DNA from: Mycolicibacterium nivoides
GTDB lineage: Bacteria > Actinomycetota > Actinomycetes > Mycobacteriales > Mycobacteriaceae
Assembly (NCBI RefSeq): GCF_003855255.1
Contig: NZ_CP034072.1
Span: 992,001-1,056,000, forward strand
Direction: 5' to 3'
Length of the DNA: 64,000 nt
Shown: positions 1 through 9,868 of the stretch, piece after piece
Position numbering within the stretch: position 1 is the first letter of the stretch
How the letters are laid out: each line of letters starts with the position of its first letter
The notes under the pieces: model-generated
The model's input: only the letters and a program-made list of their open reading frames with translations
Told to the model about the DNA's origin: nothing
The model's database searches: none
Made by a program: the position numbers and the translations under genes

Positions 1-1
1 C

Positions 2-907
2 CGTCACGACGGTTTCCGGCGCAACCACGCCAAAGGCTTGGCCGCGACCGGAACGTTCACCAGCACGGGCGCAGGCGCCGAGGTGAGTCGCGCGGCGGTG
101 TTCAAGCCTGGCGCAGTGCCCGTCGTGGGCAGGTTCTCGCTGTCGGGTGGCCTGCCCGATCAACCCGACAAGCCGGACACCGTGCGGGGATTGGGCCTGA
201 TGTTCCGGCTTCCCGACGGGGAGCAATGGCGCATCGCGATGGTGAACGTCCCGGTGTTCACCGACAACACCCCGCAAGGCTTCTACGACCGGATGCTCGC
301 GTCACGCCCACAACCGCAGACCGGCAAGCCGGATCCGCAAGCGATGGCAGATTTCCTGGCCGGCCATCCGGAAACCGCCGCGGCGATGAAGATCATCAAG
401 CAGAACCCACCGAGCGCCGGATTCGCCGACAGCACCTACCGCGGACTACACGCCTTCCGCGCCACCAACGACCAAGGCGCGACGACGTTCATCCGGTGGA
501 CGGCCGTGCCTCTGCAACCCGACGAGCCCGCCGAACCGCCACAGGCCAACGACAAGAACGGTCTCTTCGACGCGCTGATCGAGACGGTGGCGCACGGGCC
601 CGTCCGCTGGAAGCTGGTCCTCACCCTGGCCGATCCGAGCGATCCCACCAACGACCCGACACTGCCGTGGCCGGCGAACCGTCCGACGATCGAGGCCGGC
701 ACGATCACCATCGACGCCGTCCACACCGAGGCCCCCGGCAACGCCCGCGACATCAACTTCGACCCGCTGGTGCTGCCTGACGGTCTGGACGCCTCCGACG
801 ACCCGGTGCTGACTGCGCGATCGGCGGTCTATGCCCGCTCGTTCAACCGGCGGGCTCGAGAACCCAAGTCGCCCAGCGCAGTCGTCGTTCCCGGGGGTGC
901 GCAATGA
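2..907 (+). CDS. Catalase-family haem protein (SrpA-like), 5' end outside the window
   Basis: The reading frame is open to the left edge; the first visible residues (RHDGFRRNHAKG) match the early part of small catalase-related proteins, so the true start lies upstream and about 301 residues are visible. Catalase-core signatures follow: an F-x-P-G-A-V-P-V-V-G-RFSLSGG stretch, then GLGLMFRLPDG. Family members are small haem catalases or peroxidases of roughly 330-360 residues that act on hydrogen or organic peroxides. The stop overlaps the start of a cytochrome b561 gene as ATGA, so the two are translated together, which suggests that the haem protein exchanges electrons with the membrane. The family is clear; substrate and activity are inferred. 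Confidence 0.85.
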   Translation, partial: RHDGFRRNHAKGLAATGTFTSTGAGAEVSRAAVFKPGAVPVVGRFSLSGGLPDQPDKPDTVRGLGLMFRLPDGEQWRIAMVNVPVFTDNTPQGFYDRMLASRPQPQTGKPDPQAMADFLAGHPETAAAMKIIKQNPPSAGFADSTYRGLHAFRATNDQGATTFIRWTAVPLQPDEPAEPPQANDKNGLFDALIETVAHGPVRWKLVLTLADPSDPTNDPTLPWPANRPTIEAGTITIDAVHTEAPGNARDINFDPLVLPDGLDASDDPVLTARSAVYARSFNRRAREPKSPSAVVVPGGAQ

Positions 908-1470
908 CCACCGAGACGAAATCGCCGATCACCCGCTTCAATCTGCCCGCCAGACTGCTGCACTGGTCGATGGCGGTGATGGTGATCGCGCAGTTCTTCA
1001 TCGGTGTCACGATGATCGCGGCGCTCAGCTACTACCCGCTGCTGCTGGCGATCCACCGGCCGCTGGGCATAGCGATCCTGGTGTTCGCGATCGTGCGGCT
1101 CGTCAACCGGCTGACTCACCGGTTGCCGCCGTTCCTGGCCACGATGGGGTCCGTGGAACGGCGGGTCGCCAGCTACTCCGAATACCTGCTGTACGCACTG
1201 CTTTTGGTGCAGCCACTGATCGGGTGGGCCATGCTGTCGGCCGCGCAGTCACCGGTCGTGATGGTGGGGGCGGTGCACCTGCCGGCGATCGCCCCGCACA
1301 ACATCACCCTGTACGCCGCGCTGCGCACGGCGCACACCGTGGCCGCCTACTTGTTGTTCGCGACGTTCACCGCACACATCTGCGCGGTGCTGTTTCACAC
1401 TCTGGTGCTACGCGACGGCATTCTGCATCGAATGTCGTTGTGGCCCAAAAGAAACCATCCCGCCGAGTAG
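904..1470 (+). CDS. Cytochrome b561-family membrane protein
   Basis: 188-residue integral membrane protein with four predicted helices. Histidines sit in or near the helices, such as LLHWSMAVMV near residue 18, the IHRPLG stretch near 50, AHTVAAYLL near 140 and the AHICAVLFH region near 157. These are typical of the di-haem b561 fold, which carries electrons across or within the membrane. ATG overlaps the TGA of the preceding catalase-like gene (ATGA). The pairing of an SrpA-like catalase with b561 recurs in bacteria; a role as its electron donor or acceptor is an inference. Confidence 0.85.
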   Translation: MTTETKSPITRFNLPARLLHWSMAVMVIAQFFIGVTMIAALSYYPLLLAIHRPLGIAILVFAIVRLVNRLTHRLPPFLATMGSVERRVASYSEYLLYALLLVQPLIGWAMLSAAQSPVVMVGAVHLPAIAPHNITLYAALRTAHTVAAYLLFATFTAHICAVLFHTLVLRDGILHRMSLWPKRNHPAE

Positions 1471-1483
1471 GGGAGTGAAACCG

Positions 1484-2428
1484 TCAGCCGTGCAGCGCAT
1501 CTCGCAGCGCGGCGATGGCCTTGTCGAACGATTCGGTGGAGGCGGGCACCACACCGACATATCCGAGGTAGCCGTGTACCAGGGTCTCGGCGTTGTCCAG
1601 CTGCACCGGAACGCCTGCGGCGGATAGCAATTCGGCGTAGCGGATGCCGTCGTCACGCAACGGGTCGTGCCCGGCCACCGCGACGTAGGCCGGTGCGAGG
1701 CCGGACAGATCCGTCGCGCGGGCCGGCACCAGCGTGGCCGGTGGATCGGACAGATCCACGTGCCCGGCATACCAGCGCGAGAACCCCTGGACAGCGTCGA
1801 GCCCGAGGATCGGTGCGGTGGCGTTCTCGGTGAACGACGGCAGGCTGGTGTCCCACGTGGTGGCGGGGTACCAGAGCAGCTGAAAGCGCAGGGGAGTGCC
1901 GGCGTCACGCGCCAGCAGCGCCACGACCGCGCTGAGGTTGCCGCCCGCCGAATCGCCGGCCACGGCCATCCGGGTGGCGTCGGCACCCAGTTCTGCGGCA
2001 TTGGCGGCCACCCACTGCGTCACGGCCCACACGTCATCGACGGCGGCCGGGTACGGGTGCTCGGGGGCCAGTCGGTAGTCCACCGACACCACCACCGCGT
2101 CGGCGCCCACGGCGTGCTGGCGGGCGGTGCCGTCGTAACTGTCCAGGTCACCCAGCGCCCAGCCGCCGCCGTGGATGAACACGATGACCGGCAGCGTCGC
2201 ACCGTCGGTGGTCGGCGGCCGGTACACCCGGACCGGGATCGGGCCGGCCGGCCCAGGAACCTCACGGTCCTCGGCCTGCACCTCGGGATGGACCGGCATC
2301 CGCGGAATCTCACTGAATTGGCGCCGGGCCTCGTCGACACCGATGTCGGTCGATAGTTGGAACGGCACTGCCTCCAGTACCTTTTGCAGGATGGCATCGA
2401 CAGCTGGTTTCTCGTCAGCAACGGACAT
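1484..2428 (-). CDS. lipI: Hormone-sensitive-lipase-family esterase LipI
   Basis: 314-residue alpha/beta hydrolase of the HSL (family IV) class. The oxyanion-hole motif HGGGW is at residues 86-90, the nucleophile elbow GDSAGG at 158-163 (Ser160), the likely catalytic Asp in HDPLRDDG near 255 and the catalytic His in LVHGY near 285. No signal peptide is seen, so it is probably cytosolic. The sequence and its place next to yhhN-priA match what I recall of M. tuberculosis LipI (Rv1400c), an esterase for short or medium acyl chains. A TANNNT box six bases before the ATG suggests a leaderless transcript. It is divergent from the YhhN gene. Confidence 0.87.
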   Translation of the reverse strand: MSVADEKPAVDAILQKVLEAVPFQLSTDIGVDEARRQFSEIPRMPVHPEVQAEDREVPGPAGPIPVRVYRPPTTDGATLPVIVFIHGGGWALGDLDSYDGTARQHAVGADAVVVSVDYRLAPEHPYPAAVDDVWAVTQWVAANAAELGADATRMAVAGDSAGGNLSAVVALLARDAGTPLRFQLLWYPATTWDTSLPSFTENATAPILGLDAVQGFSRWYAGHVDLSDPPATLVPARATDLSGLAPAYVAVAGHDPLRDDGIRYAELLSAAGVPVQLDNAETLVHGYLGYVGVVPASTESFDKAIAALRDALHG

Positions 2429-2434
2429 CCCGCC

Positions 2435-2440
2435 ACCGTA
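2435..2440 (-). promoter_or_regulatory. -10 box of a leaderless lipI promoter
   Basis: On the minus strand TACGGT is followed by six bases and then the lipI ATG, the spacing expected when transcription starts on the start codon. No good Shine-Dalgarno sequence is present. Confidence 0.45.
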
Positions 2441-2456
2441 CGCACACCGCCGGACG

Positions 2457-3149
2457 GTGTGGCTGTGGGGCGCCGCCGCGGTCGTCGGCGCGGCTTACGG
2501 GGTGTTTCTGCTCGTGGTGGCTCTGCGCTTGCCGGCCGGTGCCGATCTCACCGGCCAGTTCTTCGCCCAGCCCGCGGTCAAGGCGCTGCCTGCCCTGCTG
2601 CTGGCGGCGGCCGCGTGGGCTCATCCGATCGTGCGGGAACGCCGCTGGCTGGTCGGTGCGCTGGTGTTCTCCGCGCTCGGCGACTTCCTGCTCGCCATCC
2701 CGTGGTGGCAGCCGTCCTTCGTGCTCGGACTGGCCGCATTCCTGGTCGCGCACCTGTGCTTCCTTGGCGCACTGCTGCCCCTGGCGCGGCGCTCGACGCC
2801 GCGCCTGATCGCCGTCGCAGTCACGATCCTCGCCTGTCTGGCGCTGCTGACCTGGTTCTGGCCCCGGCTCGTCGAACAGGGGATGGCCGTTCCGGTGGTG
2901 GCCTACATCGCGGTGCTGGGAGCCATGGTGTGCACGGCGCTGCTGGCCCGGCTGCCCACCCCGTGGACCGCGGCCGGGGCGGTGTGTTTCGCGGTGTCGG
3001 ACTCCATGATCGGCATCAGTCAGTTCGTGCGTGGCGATCAATTGCTCGCCGTTCCGATCTGGTGGGCGTACGCGACGACGCTACTGCTGATCACGGCGGG
3101 CATGTTCTTCGGCCGGGCGTCAGACAAGTCTGCTAAAGCTGTGAAGTGA
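2457..3149 (+). CDS. YhhN-family membrane protein (lysoplasmalogenase-like)
   Basis: About 230 residues, almost entirely hydrophobic, with seven to eight predicted helices beginning with [15 protein letters not shown]. This is the YhhN/TMEM86 family, whose animal members hydrolyse the vinyl-ether bond of lysoplasmalogens; the mycobacterial substrate is not known. The frame stays open upstream, but an ORF starting there would run into lipI on the other strand. GTG at 2457 keeps the first helix intact and leaves 28 bases between the divergent genes, so it is preferred; ATG at 2391 is the alternative. The stop overlaps the priA start by four bases. It corresponds to Rv1401 by position. Confidence 0.75.
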   Translation: MWLWGAAAVVGAAYGVFLLVVALRLPAGADLTGQFFAQPAVKALPALLLAAAAWAHPIVRERRWLVGALVFSALGDFLLAIPWWQPSFVLGLAAFLVAHLCFLGALLPLARRSTPRLIAVAVTILACLALLTWFWPRLVEQGMAVPVVAYIAVLGAMVCTALLARLPTPWTAAGAVCFAVSDSMIGISQFVRGDQLLAVPIWWAYATTLLLITAGMFFGRASDKSAKAVK

Positions 3150-5146
3150 CGATCACCCGCCGCGCCGCCGAGCATGAGCCCATCGCGCGGGTGCTTCCCC
3201 TACTCACCGTTCCGCACCTGGACCGGGAGTTCGACTATCTGGTGTCGGAGGAACAATCTGACGATGCCCAGCCCGGCGTGCGGGTCCGGGTGCGCTTCAA
3301 CGGCAGGCTGGTCGACGCGTACCTGCTGGAGCGGCGGTCCGATACCGACCACACCGGAAAGCTGGGCTGGCTCGATCGCGTGGTCTCGCCCGAGCCGGTA
3401 CTCACCGCGGAGATCCGGCGGCTCGTCGACGCCGTCGCGGCCCGCTACGCCGGAACCCGCGCGGATGTGCTGCGTCTGGCGGTGCCGCCGCGCCATGCCA
3501 GGGCCGAGAAGCAGACTCCCGCCGAGCCGGAGCCGGTCGCGGCCGTCCCGGTCGATACCAGCGCCTGGGCCCGTTACGGCCGTGGCGAACAGTTCCTGAC
3601 CGCAATCGGTGAAGGCCGTGCGGCGCGGGCCGTGTGGCAGGCGCTACCCGGGGAGAACTGGACACACCGGCTGGCCGAGGCGGCCGCCGTGGCGGTGAAC
3701 GCGGGACTGGGAGTGGTGGCCGTGGTGCCGGATCAGCGCGATGTGGATGCGCTGTATGCCGCGGTGACCGAACACGTGCCCGCGTCGCGGGTGGTCGCGT
3801 TGTCGGCCGGGCTCGGCCCGTCGGCCCGGTACCGCCGCTGGCTGGCGGCGCTGCGGGGACAGGCCCAGGTGGTGATCGGCACCCGCAGTGCGGTGTTCGC
3901 CCCGGTGACCAACCTCGGGTTGGTCCTGGTGTGGGACGACGGCGACGACAACCTCGCCGAGCCGCGCGCGCCTTACCCCCATGCCCGCGAGGTCGCCATG
4001 CTGCGGGCACATCAGCTGCGCTGCGCCGCGATCATCGGCGGCTACGCGCGGACCGCCGAGGCACAGGCCCTGGTGCGGACCCGCTGGGCGCATGACGTGG
4101 TGGCGGCCCGGCCGGTGGTCCGCGCCGCCGCACCACGGGTGATCGCGCTGGAAGACAGCGGGTACGCCCAGGAGCGTGACCCGGCCGCCCACACCGCCCG
4201 GCTGCCGTCCATGGCGCTGCAGGCGGCCCGTTCGGCGCTGCAGGCCGAACATCCGGTGCTCATCCAAGTTCCGCGCCGCGGCTACGTGCCTGCGCTGGCC
4301 TGCGCGCGGTGTCGTGCGGTGACCCGCTGCAGGCACTGCACCGGCCCGCTGGCCCTGCCGGACCGCGGGAGCGCAGCTGCCGAATGCCGGTGGTGCGGCC
4401 GGGCCGAACCCGCATTGCGTTGCGCGCGTTGCGGTTCGGATGCGGTGCGGGCGGTCGTGGTGGGGGCCCGCCGTACCGCGGAGGAGTTGGGCCGGGCGTT
4501 CCCTGGCACCTCGGTGATCACCTCGGGCGGCGACGCGGTGCTCGGTGCGGTGGGGGCTGGACCGGCTCTGGTGGTCAGCACGCCCGGTGCGGAGCCGATC
4601 GCCGAAGGCGGTTACGGTGCGGCACTGCTGCTCGACGCGTGGGCGCTGTTGGGCCGGCAGGATCTGCGTGCCGCCGAGGACACCCTGCGCCGATGGATGG
4701 CTGCGGCGGCCCTGGTCCGGCCGCGCACCGACGGCGGAGTGGTGGCCGTGGTGGCGGAGTCGGCGATCTCCACCGTGCAGGCACTGATCCGCTGGGATCC
4801 GGTGGGGCATGCCGACGCCGAACTCGACGGGCGCGGCGACGTCGGACTGCCACCCGCCGTGCACATGGCGGCCATCGACGGGACGACGACAGCCGTCGAG
4901 GCACTGCTCGAAACCGCGCAACTGCCCGAAGTCGCGGAAACTCTCGGCCCGGTGGAACTGCCCGTCGGCGCACGCCGGCCACCAGGCCTGGACGCCGACG
5001 CCGAGGTGAGCCGGATGCTGGTCCGGGTGCCCAGGGGTGGGGGCCTGGAGTTGGCGGCCGCGCTCCGCAAGGCCACCGCGGTGCTCAGCGCGCGCAAAGA
5101 CCAGCAACCGTGTCGTGTCCAAATCGACCCGTTACACATCGGGTAG
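3146..5146 (+). CDS. priA: PriA-like primosomal protein N' without helicase motifs
   Basis: 666-residue homologue of the replication-restart protein PriA. The N-terminal DNA-binding region ([12 protein letters not shown]...VRVRFNGR, about 20-55) and the zinc-binding insert with CARC, CRHC, CRWC and CARC pairs (about 382-440) are present. The Walker A loop expected near residue 165 reads [11 protein letters not shown], with no GKT/S. The DEAD/H-box position near 262 reads WDDGDDN. ATP hydrolysis is therefore unlikely, as is known for actinobacterial PriA proteins. It probably still recognises stalled forks and helps load the replisome. GTG overlaps the stop of the YhhN gene. Confidence 0.85.
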   Translation: MTITRRAAEHEPIARVLPLLTVPHLDREFDYLVSEEQSDDAQPGVRVRVRFNGRLVDAYLLERRSDTDHTGKLGWLDRVVSPEPVLTAEIRRLVDAVAARYAGTRADVLRLAVPPRHARAEKQTPAEPEPVAAVPVDTSAWARYGRGEQFLTAIGEGRAARAVWQALPGENWTHRLAEAAAVAVNAGLGVVAVVPDQRDVDALYAAVTEHVPASRVVALSAGLGPSARYRRWLAALRGQAQVVIGTRSAVFAPVTNLGLVLVWDDGDDNLAEPRAPYPHAREVAMLRAHQLRCAAIIGGYARTAEAQALVRTRWAHDVVAARPVVRAAAPRVIALEDSGYAQERDPAAHTARLPSMALQAARSALQAEHPVLIQVPRRGYVPALACARCRAVTRCRHCTGPLALPDRGSAAAECRWCGRAEPALRCARCGSDAVRAVVVGARRTAEELGRAFPGTSVITSGGDAVLGAVGAGPALVVSTPGAEPIAEGGYGAALLLDAWALLGRQDLRAAEDTLRRWMAAAALVRPRTDGGVVAVVAESAISTVQALIRWDPVGHADAELDGRGDVGLPPAVHMAAIDGTTTAVEALLETAQLPEVAETLGPVELPVGARRPPGLDADAEVSRMLVRVPRGGGLELAAALRKATAVLSARKDQQPCRVQIDPLHIG

Positions 5147-5183
5147 GGCGGATACTTCACCCGTTGTCGGTGAGTGCCGAATC

Positions 5184-5189
5184 AGGAGG
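5184..5189 (+). promoter_or_regulatory. Strong ribosome binding site deciding the DUF2207 start
   Basis: A perfect AGGAGG five bases before ATG 5195; it lies inside the longer GTG 5174 reading and argues for the downstream start. Confidence 0.75.
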
Positions 5190-5194
5190 CTGCG

Positions 5195-6973
5195 ATGCGC
5201 CGGGTGTGGTCGTGGTTGTTTACGTTGGGGCTCATTGCCTTTGGTCTGCTTTGGCCGCTGGTGTTCACCGGCGGGTCAGCGTCGGGGCCGGGTGTGGGTC
5301 ACGCCGATCCGGTGGTGATCACCGACTACCGGGCCGAGTTCACCGTCGACACCGACGGACGGATGACCGCGGTCGAGACCATCACCGGCAATTTCCCCAG
5401 CGGACGGCACGGGATCTTCCGATATTGGGACGTGGCGAATCAGAACAATTCCCGCCTCCGGCAGGTACCCGAGATCGTGTCGATCACGATGGATGGCGCC
5501 CCGGCTCCGTACCAACTGCTGTGGGAGAGCGGTAAACGGTTCCGAGTGGCCAAGATCGGCGACCCCGCCACCACGCTGGACTGGGGCAGCCACGTCTTCG
5601 AGATCCGCTACACCATCGACGGCGTCCTCGACCCGGGCACCGTCGGTGCCAACCGTCAGTTCGCCGCGAACACCGGTAGCCCCGATGCGCGATCGGCCTT
5701 CTTCTGGAACGTCGTCGCACCGGCCTGGAACAACACCATCGAACGGGCCGACATCTCCGTCACCCTGCCCGCCGAGATCACCGGAGCCGGTTGCAGTGTC
5801 GGATTCGGTGTCGGCAGCGCCTGCACCGATCTGCGCGCCGAAGGCAACACCGTGCGGCTGGTGGCGACCGACCTGGAGCCGCACACCCCGGTCACGCTGC
5901 GCGCCGGCGTCGACGTGGCCACACCCGCGCAGGCGAGCCTGCCGTGGCCATACACCTGGGACCGGATCCTCGGCCGGTCGGTGACCGCACTGTTCTGGAT
6001 CGCCTTGCTGACTGTCGGTATGGGGCTGCTCGCCTACTTCTGGTCGCGGACCACCGTCGAACCGTCACCGGGATTTCCGGTGCAGTACGCCCCGCCGGAG
6101 GGGCTCGGGCCCGTACAGACCGAGTACATCCGCACCGAGAACGTTCCGAAGAACGGGCTCAGTGCGACTTTGTTTCACCTCGCCGAGCGCGGACTCGTGG
6201 AACTGCGGCAGGTCAGTGACAAGCACTGGAAGATCAAAGGTCTCGCGAAGCCGGCAGATTGGGCCGATGTCGATCCGGTCGGCATCGACGTGGGTGCTGC
6301 GCTCAAGGTGATGTCGGTGGGTGCCGAGTTCACCGCCAAGAACACCGCGGCGGCCGGCAAGAAGCTGGCCAAGGCCAAAGCTGACATGGCGGTCGCGGTG
6401 CGCAAGTGGGCGTTCGACGACGGCCTCATGGTCAAGCGCCGTAGGGAATGGTGGATCCTCGTCGCCAATGTGGCGGCGTTCTTCGCGGCGTTGGCGTGTT
6501 TCTGGCTGTGGTTCGGAATCCCGATCACGTTGTGGGGGATGCCCTTCGCGGCGTTCTTCGTGTTCTCGGTAGGTTCCTGGGCCGGCGGTGTGGGTACCCG
6601 CCGCACCCCCGCCGGCCGGGAACTGTGGTCGCGGGCAGAGGGATTTCACCGTCTGCTGTCCACCGATTCCGCCGAGACCAGGTTCGACTTCGCCGCGCGC
6701 AAGGACCTCTACCTGGCGTACATCCCGTTCGCGGTGGCCGGAGGTACCGCGGCGCTGTGGGCCAAGAAGTATCAGGACACCATGGGCGCTGCTGCACCCC
6801 AACCGGATTGGTACAACTCGTCGTCGTCCTCGTCGGACAGCGGCCATGGTTTCATCGGCGGATCCGGCGATGCGGACTTCGACAGTTTCGAATCGGCACT
6901 ATCGTCATCGATCGGGGCGTACACAGCCTCGCAGTCGTCGTCCTCCTCTTCGTCGGGCGGCGGATCGTGGTGA
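5195..6973 (+). CDS. DUF2207 membrane protein with serine-rich tail
   Basis: 592 residues. ATG at 5195 is chosen over GTG 5174 because a perfect AGGAGG (5184-5189) lies five bases upstream of it. An N-terminal hydrophobic signal/anchor (about 5-25) is followed by an extracytoplasmic beta-rich DUF2207 domain that begins around VVITDYRAEFTVD. One helix follows near 262-284, then a charged cytoplasmic region and a helix pair near 418-459. The C terminus is a low-complexity Ser/Gly/Asp tail ending GGGSW, typical of the family. The stop overlaps the next start (GTGA). DUF2207 proteins usually pair with LemA proteins; the biochemical role is unknown. Confidence 0.8.
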   Translation: MRRVWSWLFTLGLIAFGLLWPLVFTGGSASGPGVGHADPVVITDYRAEFTVDTDGRMTAVETITGNFPSGRHGIFRYWDVANQNNSRLRQVPEIVSITMDGAPAPYQLLWESGKRFRVAKIGDPATTLDWGSHVFEIRYTIDGVLDPGTVGANRQFAANTGSPDARSAFFWNVVAPAWNNTIERADISVTLPAEITGAGCSVGFGVGSACTDLRAEGNTVRLVATDLEPHTPVTLRAGVDVATPAQASLPWPYTWDRILGRSVTALFWIALLTVGMGLLAYFWSRTTVEPSPGFPVQYAPPEGLGPVQTEYIRTENVPKNGLSATLFHLAERGLVELRQVSDKHWKIKGLAKPADWADVDPVGIDVGAALKVMSVGAEFTAKNTAAAGKKLAKAKADMAVAVRKWAFDDGLMVKRRREWWILVANVAAFFAALACFWLWFGIPITLWGMPFAAFFVFSVGSWAGGVGTRRTPAGRELWSRAEGFHRLLSTDSAETRFDFAARKDLYLAYIPFAVAGGTAALWAKKYQDTMGAAAPQPDWYNSSSSSSDSGHGFIGGSGDADFDSFESALSSSIGAYTASQSSSSSSSGGGSW

Positions 6974-7503
6974 GCCTGCTGTTGGTGGTGATCCTGGTAC
7001 TCGCGGTGGCGGTACTGGTGGGCTTCGTCATCGGCTACAACAAGCTGCGGGCGGCCGACGTGCACGTCGCCGAGGCGCTGAGCGGCATCGACGTCGAGCT
7101 GACCCGCCGTGCGGCGCTGATTCCGGCGCTGGTGCAGACCGTGGCGACGTTCGCCACGCACGAGACCGCGGTCCTCGGCCGGGTCAGCAGCGCCCAGGCG
7201 GCGCTGAACTCGGCGACCGGCGGAGCCTCGGTGGTACAGCGCAGCGCCGCCGAACGTGATCTCGACTCGGCGCTGACCGGCGTCCTTGCGCTGGGATCGT
7301 CCTACCCGCAACTCAATTCGTCGAACAACTTCCTGAACCTGCAGGAGAACCTCGCCGACACCGAGAACAAGCTGGCCTTCGCCCGGCAGTACTACAACGA
7401 CGCCGTGGCCACCCTCAACCGGCTCGTCGGCACCATTCCCTGGGTGTATCTCGCCCCGCTGGCCGGAGTATCCGAGCGGGAGTACTACCAGACGCCGCAT
7501 TAG
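6970..7503 (+). CDS. LemA family protein
   Basis: 177 residues. The GTG at 6970 overlaps the TGA of the DUF2207 gene. A single N-terminal helix (SLLLVVILVLAVAVLVG) is followed by the diagnostic LemA core: YNKLRAADVHVAEALSGID, then ELTRRAALIPALVQTV, and later AFARQYYNDAVATLNRLV. LemA proteins are membrane-anchored helical bundles with the soluble part mostly outside; their function is unsettled. The frame is open far upstream inside the preceding gene, but only the GTG at 6970 gives the canonical LemA N terminus. Coupling with DUF2207 indicates a joint complex. Confidence 0.82.
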   Translation: MSLLLVVILVLAVAVLVGFVIGYNKLRAADVHVAEALSGIDVELTRRAALIPALVQTVATFATHETAVLGRVSSAQAALNSATGGASVVQRSAAERDLDSALTGVLALGSSYPQLNSSNNFLNLQENLADTENKLAFARQYYNDAVATLNRLVGTIPWVYLAPLAGVSEREYYQTPH

Positions 7504-7524
7504 GGAAGCGGCGGGCTGGATCCC

Positions 7525-7530
7525 TAAACT
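7525..7530 (+). promoter_or_regulatory. -10 box of a leaderless fmt promoter
   Basis: TAAACT lies six bases before the fmt GTG at 7537, as expected if the mRNA begins on the start codon. Confidence 0.5.
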
Positions 7531-7536
7531 GGTGCG

Positions 7537-8466
7537 GTGCGTCTTGTCTTTGCCGGAACTCCAGAGCCTGCCCTCCCGTCGTTGCAGCGGCTGATCGACT
7601 CGCCCCGTCACGATGTGGTCGCGGTGCTGACCCGGCCCGACGCCGCCGCCGGGCGACGCGGCAAGCCCGAACCGTCGCCGGTCGCGAAGCTGGCGCTCGA
7701 GCACGACATACCCGTGTTGCGTCCGTCGCGGCCCAATTCCGACGAGTTCGTCGCCGAGCTGTCCGAGCTGGCGCCGGACTGCTGTGCGGTCGTCGCCTAC
7801 GGCGCACTGCTGAGTGAACGGCTGCTCGCGGTGCCCAAGCACGGCTGGATCAACCTGCACTTCTCGTTGCTGCCCGCCTGGCGCGGGGCGGCGCCGGTGC
7901 AGGCCTCCCTGGCCGCAGGTGACGAGGTGACCGGAGCCACGACCTTCCTGATCGAACCGGCACTCGACTCCGGGCCGGTCTACGGCGTGGTCACCGAGCG
8001 GGTTCGTGACACCGACACCGCGGGCGAACTGCTTGGGCGGCTTGCTGATTCGGGTGCGGCGCTGCTGGAGTCCACGCTGGACGGCATCGCCGAGGGGGCG
8101 CTGACGGCGGTGCCCCAGCCGGCCGACGGGGTGAGCCTGGCGCCCAAGATCACCGTGGAGTCGGCCCGGGTGCGCTGGGACCTGCCGGCCCACGTCATCG
8201 ACCGGCAGATCCGTGCGGTCACCCCGAATCCCGGGGCCTGGACGATGATCGGGGACCTACGCGTCAAGGTGGGTCCGGTCACGGTCGAGCGGTCGGAAGA
8301 TTCGTTGGCGCCCGGCGAAATCCGTGTCGAACGCAATGCCGTGTTGGTCGGTACCGGTTCGCAGCCGGTACGGCTGGGGCAGATCCAGCCACCCGGCAAG
8401 AAACTCATGAACGCTGCCGACTGGGCCCGCGGCGCGCGGTTGGAGGAATCGGTGCGCGCATCATGA
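7537..8466 (+). CDS. fmt: Methionyl-tRNA formyltransferase
   Basis: 309 residues, the usual Fmt length. It formylates the amino group of Met-tRNA(fMet) from 10-formyltetrahydrofolate, making the initiator tRNA. The N terminus [12 protein letters not shown], the catalytic segment [15 protein letters not shown] (His about 108) and [16 protein letters not shown] mark the formyltransferase domain; a C-terminal OB-like tRNA-binding domain follows (about 205-300). GTG is the start, with a -10 box six bases upstream. The stop overlaps the rsmB start as ATGA, so both translation-related genes are coupled. Confidence 0.96.
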   Translation: MRLVFAGTPEPALPSLQRLIDSPRHDVVAVLTRPDAAAGRRGKPEPSPVAKLALEHDIPVLRPSRPNSDEFVAELSELAPDCCAVVAYGALLSERLLAVPKHGWINLHFSLLPAWRGAAPVQASLAAGDEVTGATTFLIEPALDSGPVYGVVTERVRDTDTAGELLGRLADSGAALLESTLDGIAEGALTAVPQPADGVSLAPKITVESARVRWDLPAHVIDRQIRAVTPNPGAWTMIGDLRVKVGPVTVERSEDSLAPGEIRVERNAVLVGTGSQPVRLGQIQPPGKKLMNAADWARGARLEESVRAS

Positions 8467-9863
8467 GCAATACGCCGAACCGGCCCAACCGTGGGACGCA
8501 ACGCAACCGCCAGCACCGGCGCACGCCGCTGGATCCCGCCCGCCGGGCGGCGTTCGATGTGTTGCGCGCCGTATCGGAGCGTGACTCCTATGCCAACCTG
8601 GCCTTGCCCGCACTGCTGCGGGAACGGGGGATCGAGGGACGCGACGCGGCCTTCGCCACCGAGCTGACCTACGGCGCCTGCCGGACGAAGGGGCTGCTCG
8701 ATGCGGTCATCGCCGCGGCGGCCGGGCGCCCGACCGACCGGATCGATCCCGTACTGCTCGACCTGTTGCGGTTGGGCGCCTACCAGCTGCTGCGCACGCG
8801 GGTCGAACCGCATGCCGCGGTGTCCACCACCGTCGAGCAGGCCGGGATCGAATTCGACTCGGCCCGAGCCGGTTTCGTCAACGGCGTGCTGCGGACGATC
8901 TCCCGGAGCACCGAGCAGGAATGGGTGGAACAGCTGGCACCGCCGGCGGCCACCGATCCGGTCGGGCACGCCGCGTTCCTGCACGCCCACCCGCGGTGGA
9001 TCGCCCAGGCCTTCACCGATGCGCTCGGGGCTCGGGCCGGTGAACTCGACGCCCTGCTCACCAGTGACGACGAACGTCCGGTGGTCCACCTGGCGGCGCG
9101 GCCCACCGCACTGACCGCGGCCGAGCTGGCCGCACAGTCCAACGGCACCGTGGGCCGCTACTCGCCCTATGCGGTGTACCTGCCCGGTGGTGACCCCGGA
9201 CAGTTGGCGGCCGTGCGCGACGGTGCTGCCCAGGTGCAGGACGAGGGCAGCCAGCTGGTCGCCCGCGCGCTGACCCTGGCCGAACTCGACGGCCCGGACA
9301 ACGGTCGCTGGCTGGACTTGTGTGCTGGCCCGGGCGGTAAGACCGCACTGCTGGCCGCCATCGGTGCGGCCTCGGGTGCCCGGGTCACCGCAGTCGAGCC
9401 CGCGCCGCGCCGTGCCGATCTGGTCGAGGAGAACACACGCGGTCTCTACGTCGACGTGCGTCGTGTGGACGGCCGGGAATCCGGTCTGGAGCCCGGCTTC
9501 GACCGGGTCCTGGTCGATGCGCCCTGCACCGGGTTGGGAGCGCTGCGCCGACGCCCGGAGGCACGGTGGCGTCGGCAGCCCGGCGATGTCCCCGGGCTGG
9601 CGAAACTGCAGCGTGAACTGCTTGCTTCGGCTATTTCGCTGACCCGTCCCGGCGGCGTGGTCCTCTACGCGACCTGTTCGCCGCACCTGGCCGAAACGGT
9701 CGGGGTGGTGGCCGACGCGGTGCGCCGGCATCCGGTGACCCAGCTGGACGTCCGGGAGTTGTTTGCCCCGGCCGACGACCTCGGCGACGGACCGCACGTC
9801 CAGCTGTGGCCGCACCGGCACGGGACCGATGCGATGTTCGCCGCAGCCCTAAAAGTAGGGTGA
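8463..9863 (+). CDS. rsmB: 16S rRNA (cytosine-5-) methyltransferase RsmB
   Basis: 466 residues. Residues about 20-160 form a NusB-like RNA-binding domain, followed by the Rossmann methyltransferase domain. SAM is bound by [13 protein letters not shown] (about 283); the two cysteines of m5C methyltransferases are seen in DAPCTGLG (about 350, nucleophile partner) and YATCSPH (about 404). The enzyme methylates C967 (E. coli numbering) of 16S rRNA. The first 20 residues are Asn/Arg-rich and basic, common in mycobacterial versions. ATG overlaps the fmt stop. Confidence 0.94.
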   Translation: MSNTPNRPNRGTQRNRQHRRTPLDPARRAAFDVLRAVSERDSYANLALPALLRERGIEGRDAAFATELTYGACRTKGLLDAVIAAAAGRPTDRIDPVLLDLLRLGAYQLLRTRVEPHAAVSTTVEQAGIEFDSARAGFVNGVLRTISRSTEQEWVEQLAPPAATDPVGHAAFLHAHPRWIAQAFTDALGARAGELDALLTSDDERPVVHLAARPTALTAAELAAQSNGTVGRYSPYAVYLPGGDPGQLAAVRDGAAQVQDEGSQLVARALTLAELDGPDNGRWLDLCAGPGGKTALLAAIGAASGARVTAVEPAPRRADLVEENTRGLYVDVRRVDGRESGLEPGFDRVLVDAPCTGLGALRRRPEARWRRQPGDVPGLAKLQRELLASAISLTRPGGVVLYATCSPHLAETVGVVADAVRRHPVTQLDVRELFAPADDLGDGPHVQLWPHRHGTDAMFAAALKVG

Positions 9864-9868
9864 TCGCC

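Noticed and set aside
2175..2456. N-terminal extension of the YhhN protein
   Set aside because: It would overlap most of the lipI 5' region on the other strand and is not hydrophobic like the family.
3644..5122. Long open frame on the minus strand of priA (about 490 codons)
   Set aside because: High GC leaves antisense frames open; composition is Arg/His/Gln-rich without domain signatures, while priA on the plus strand has clear zinc motifs.
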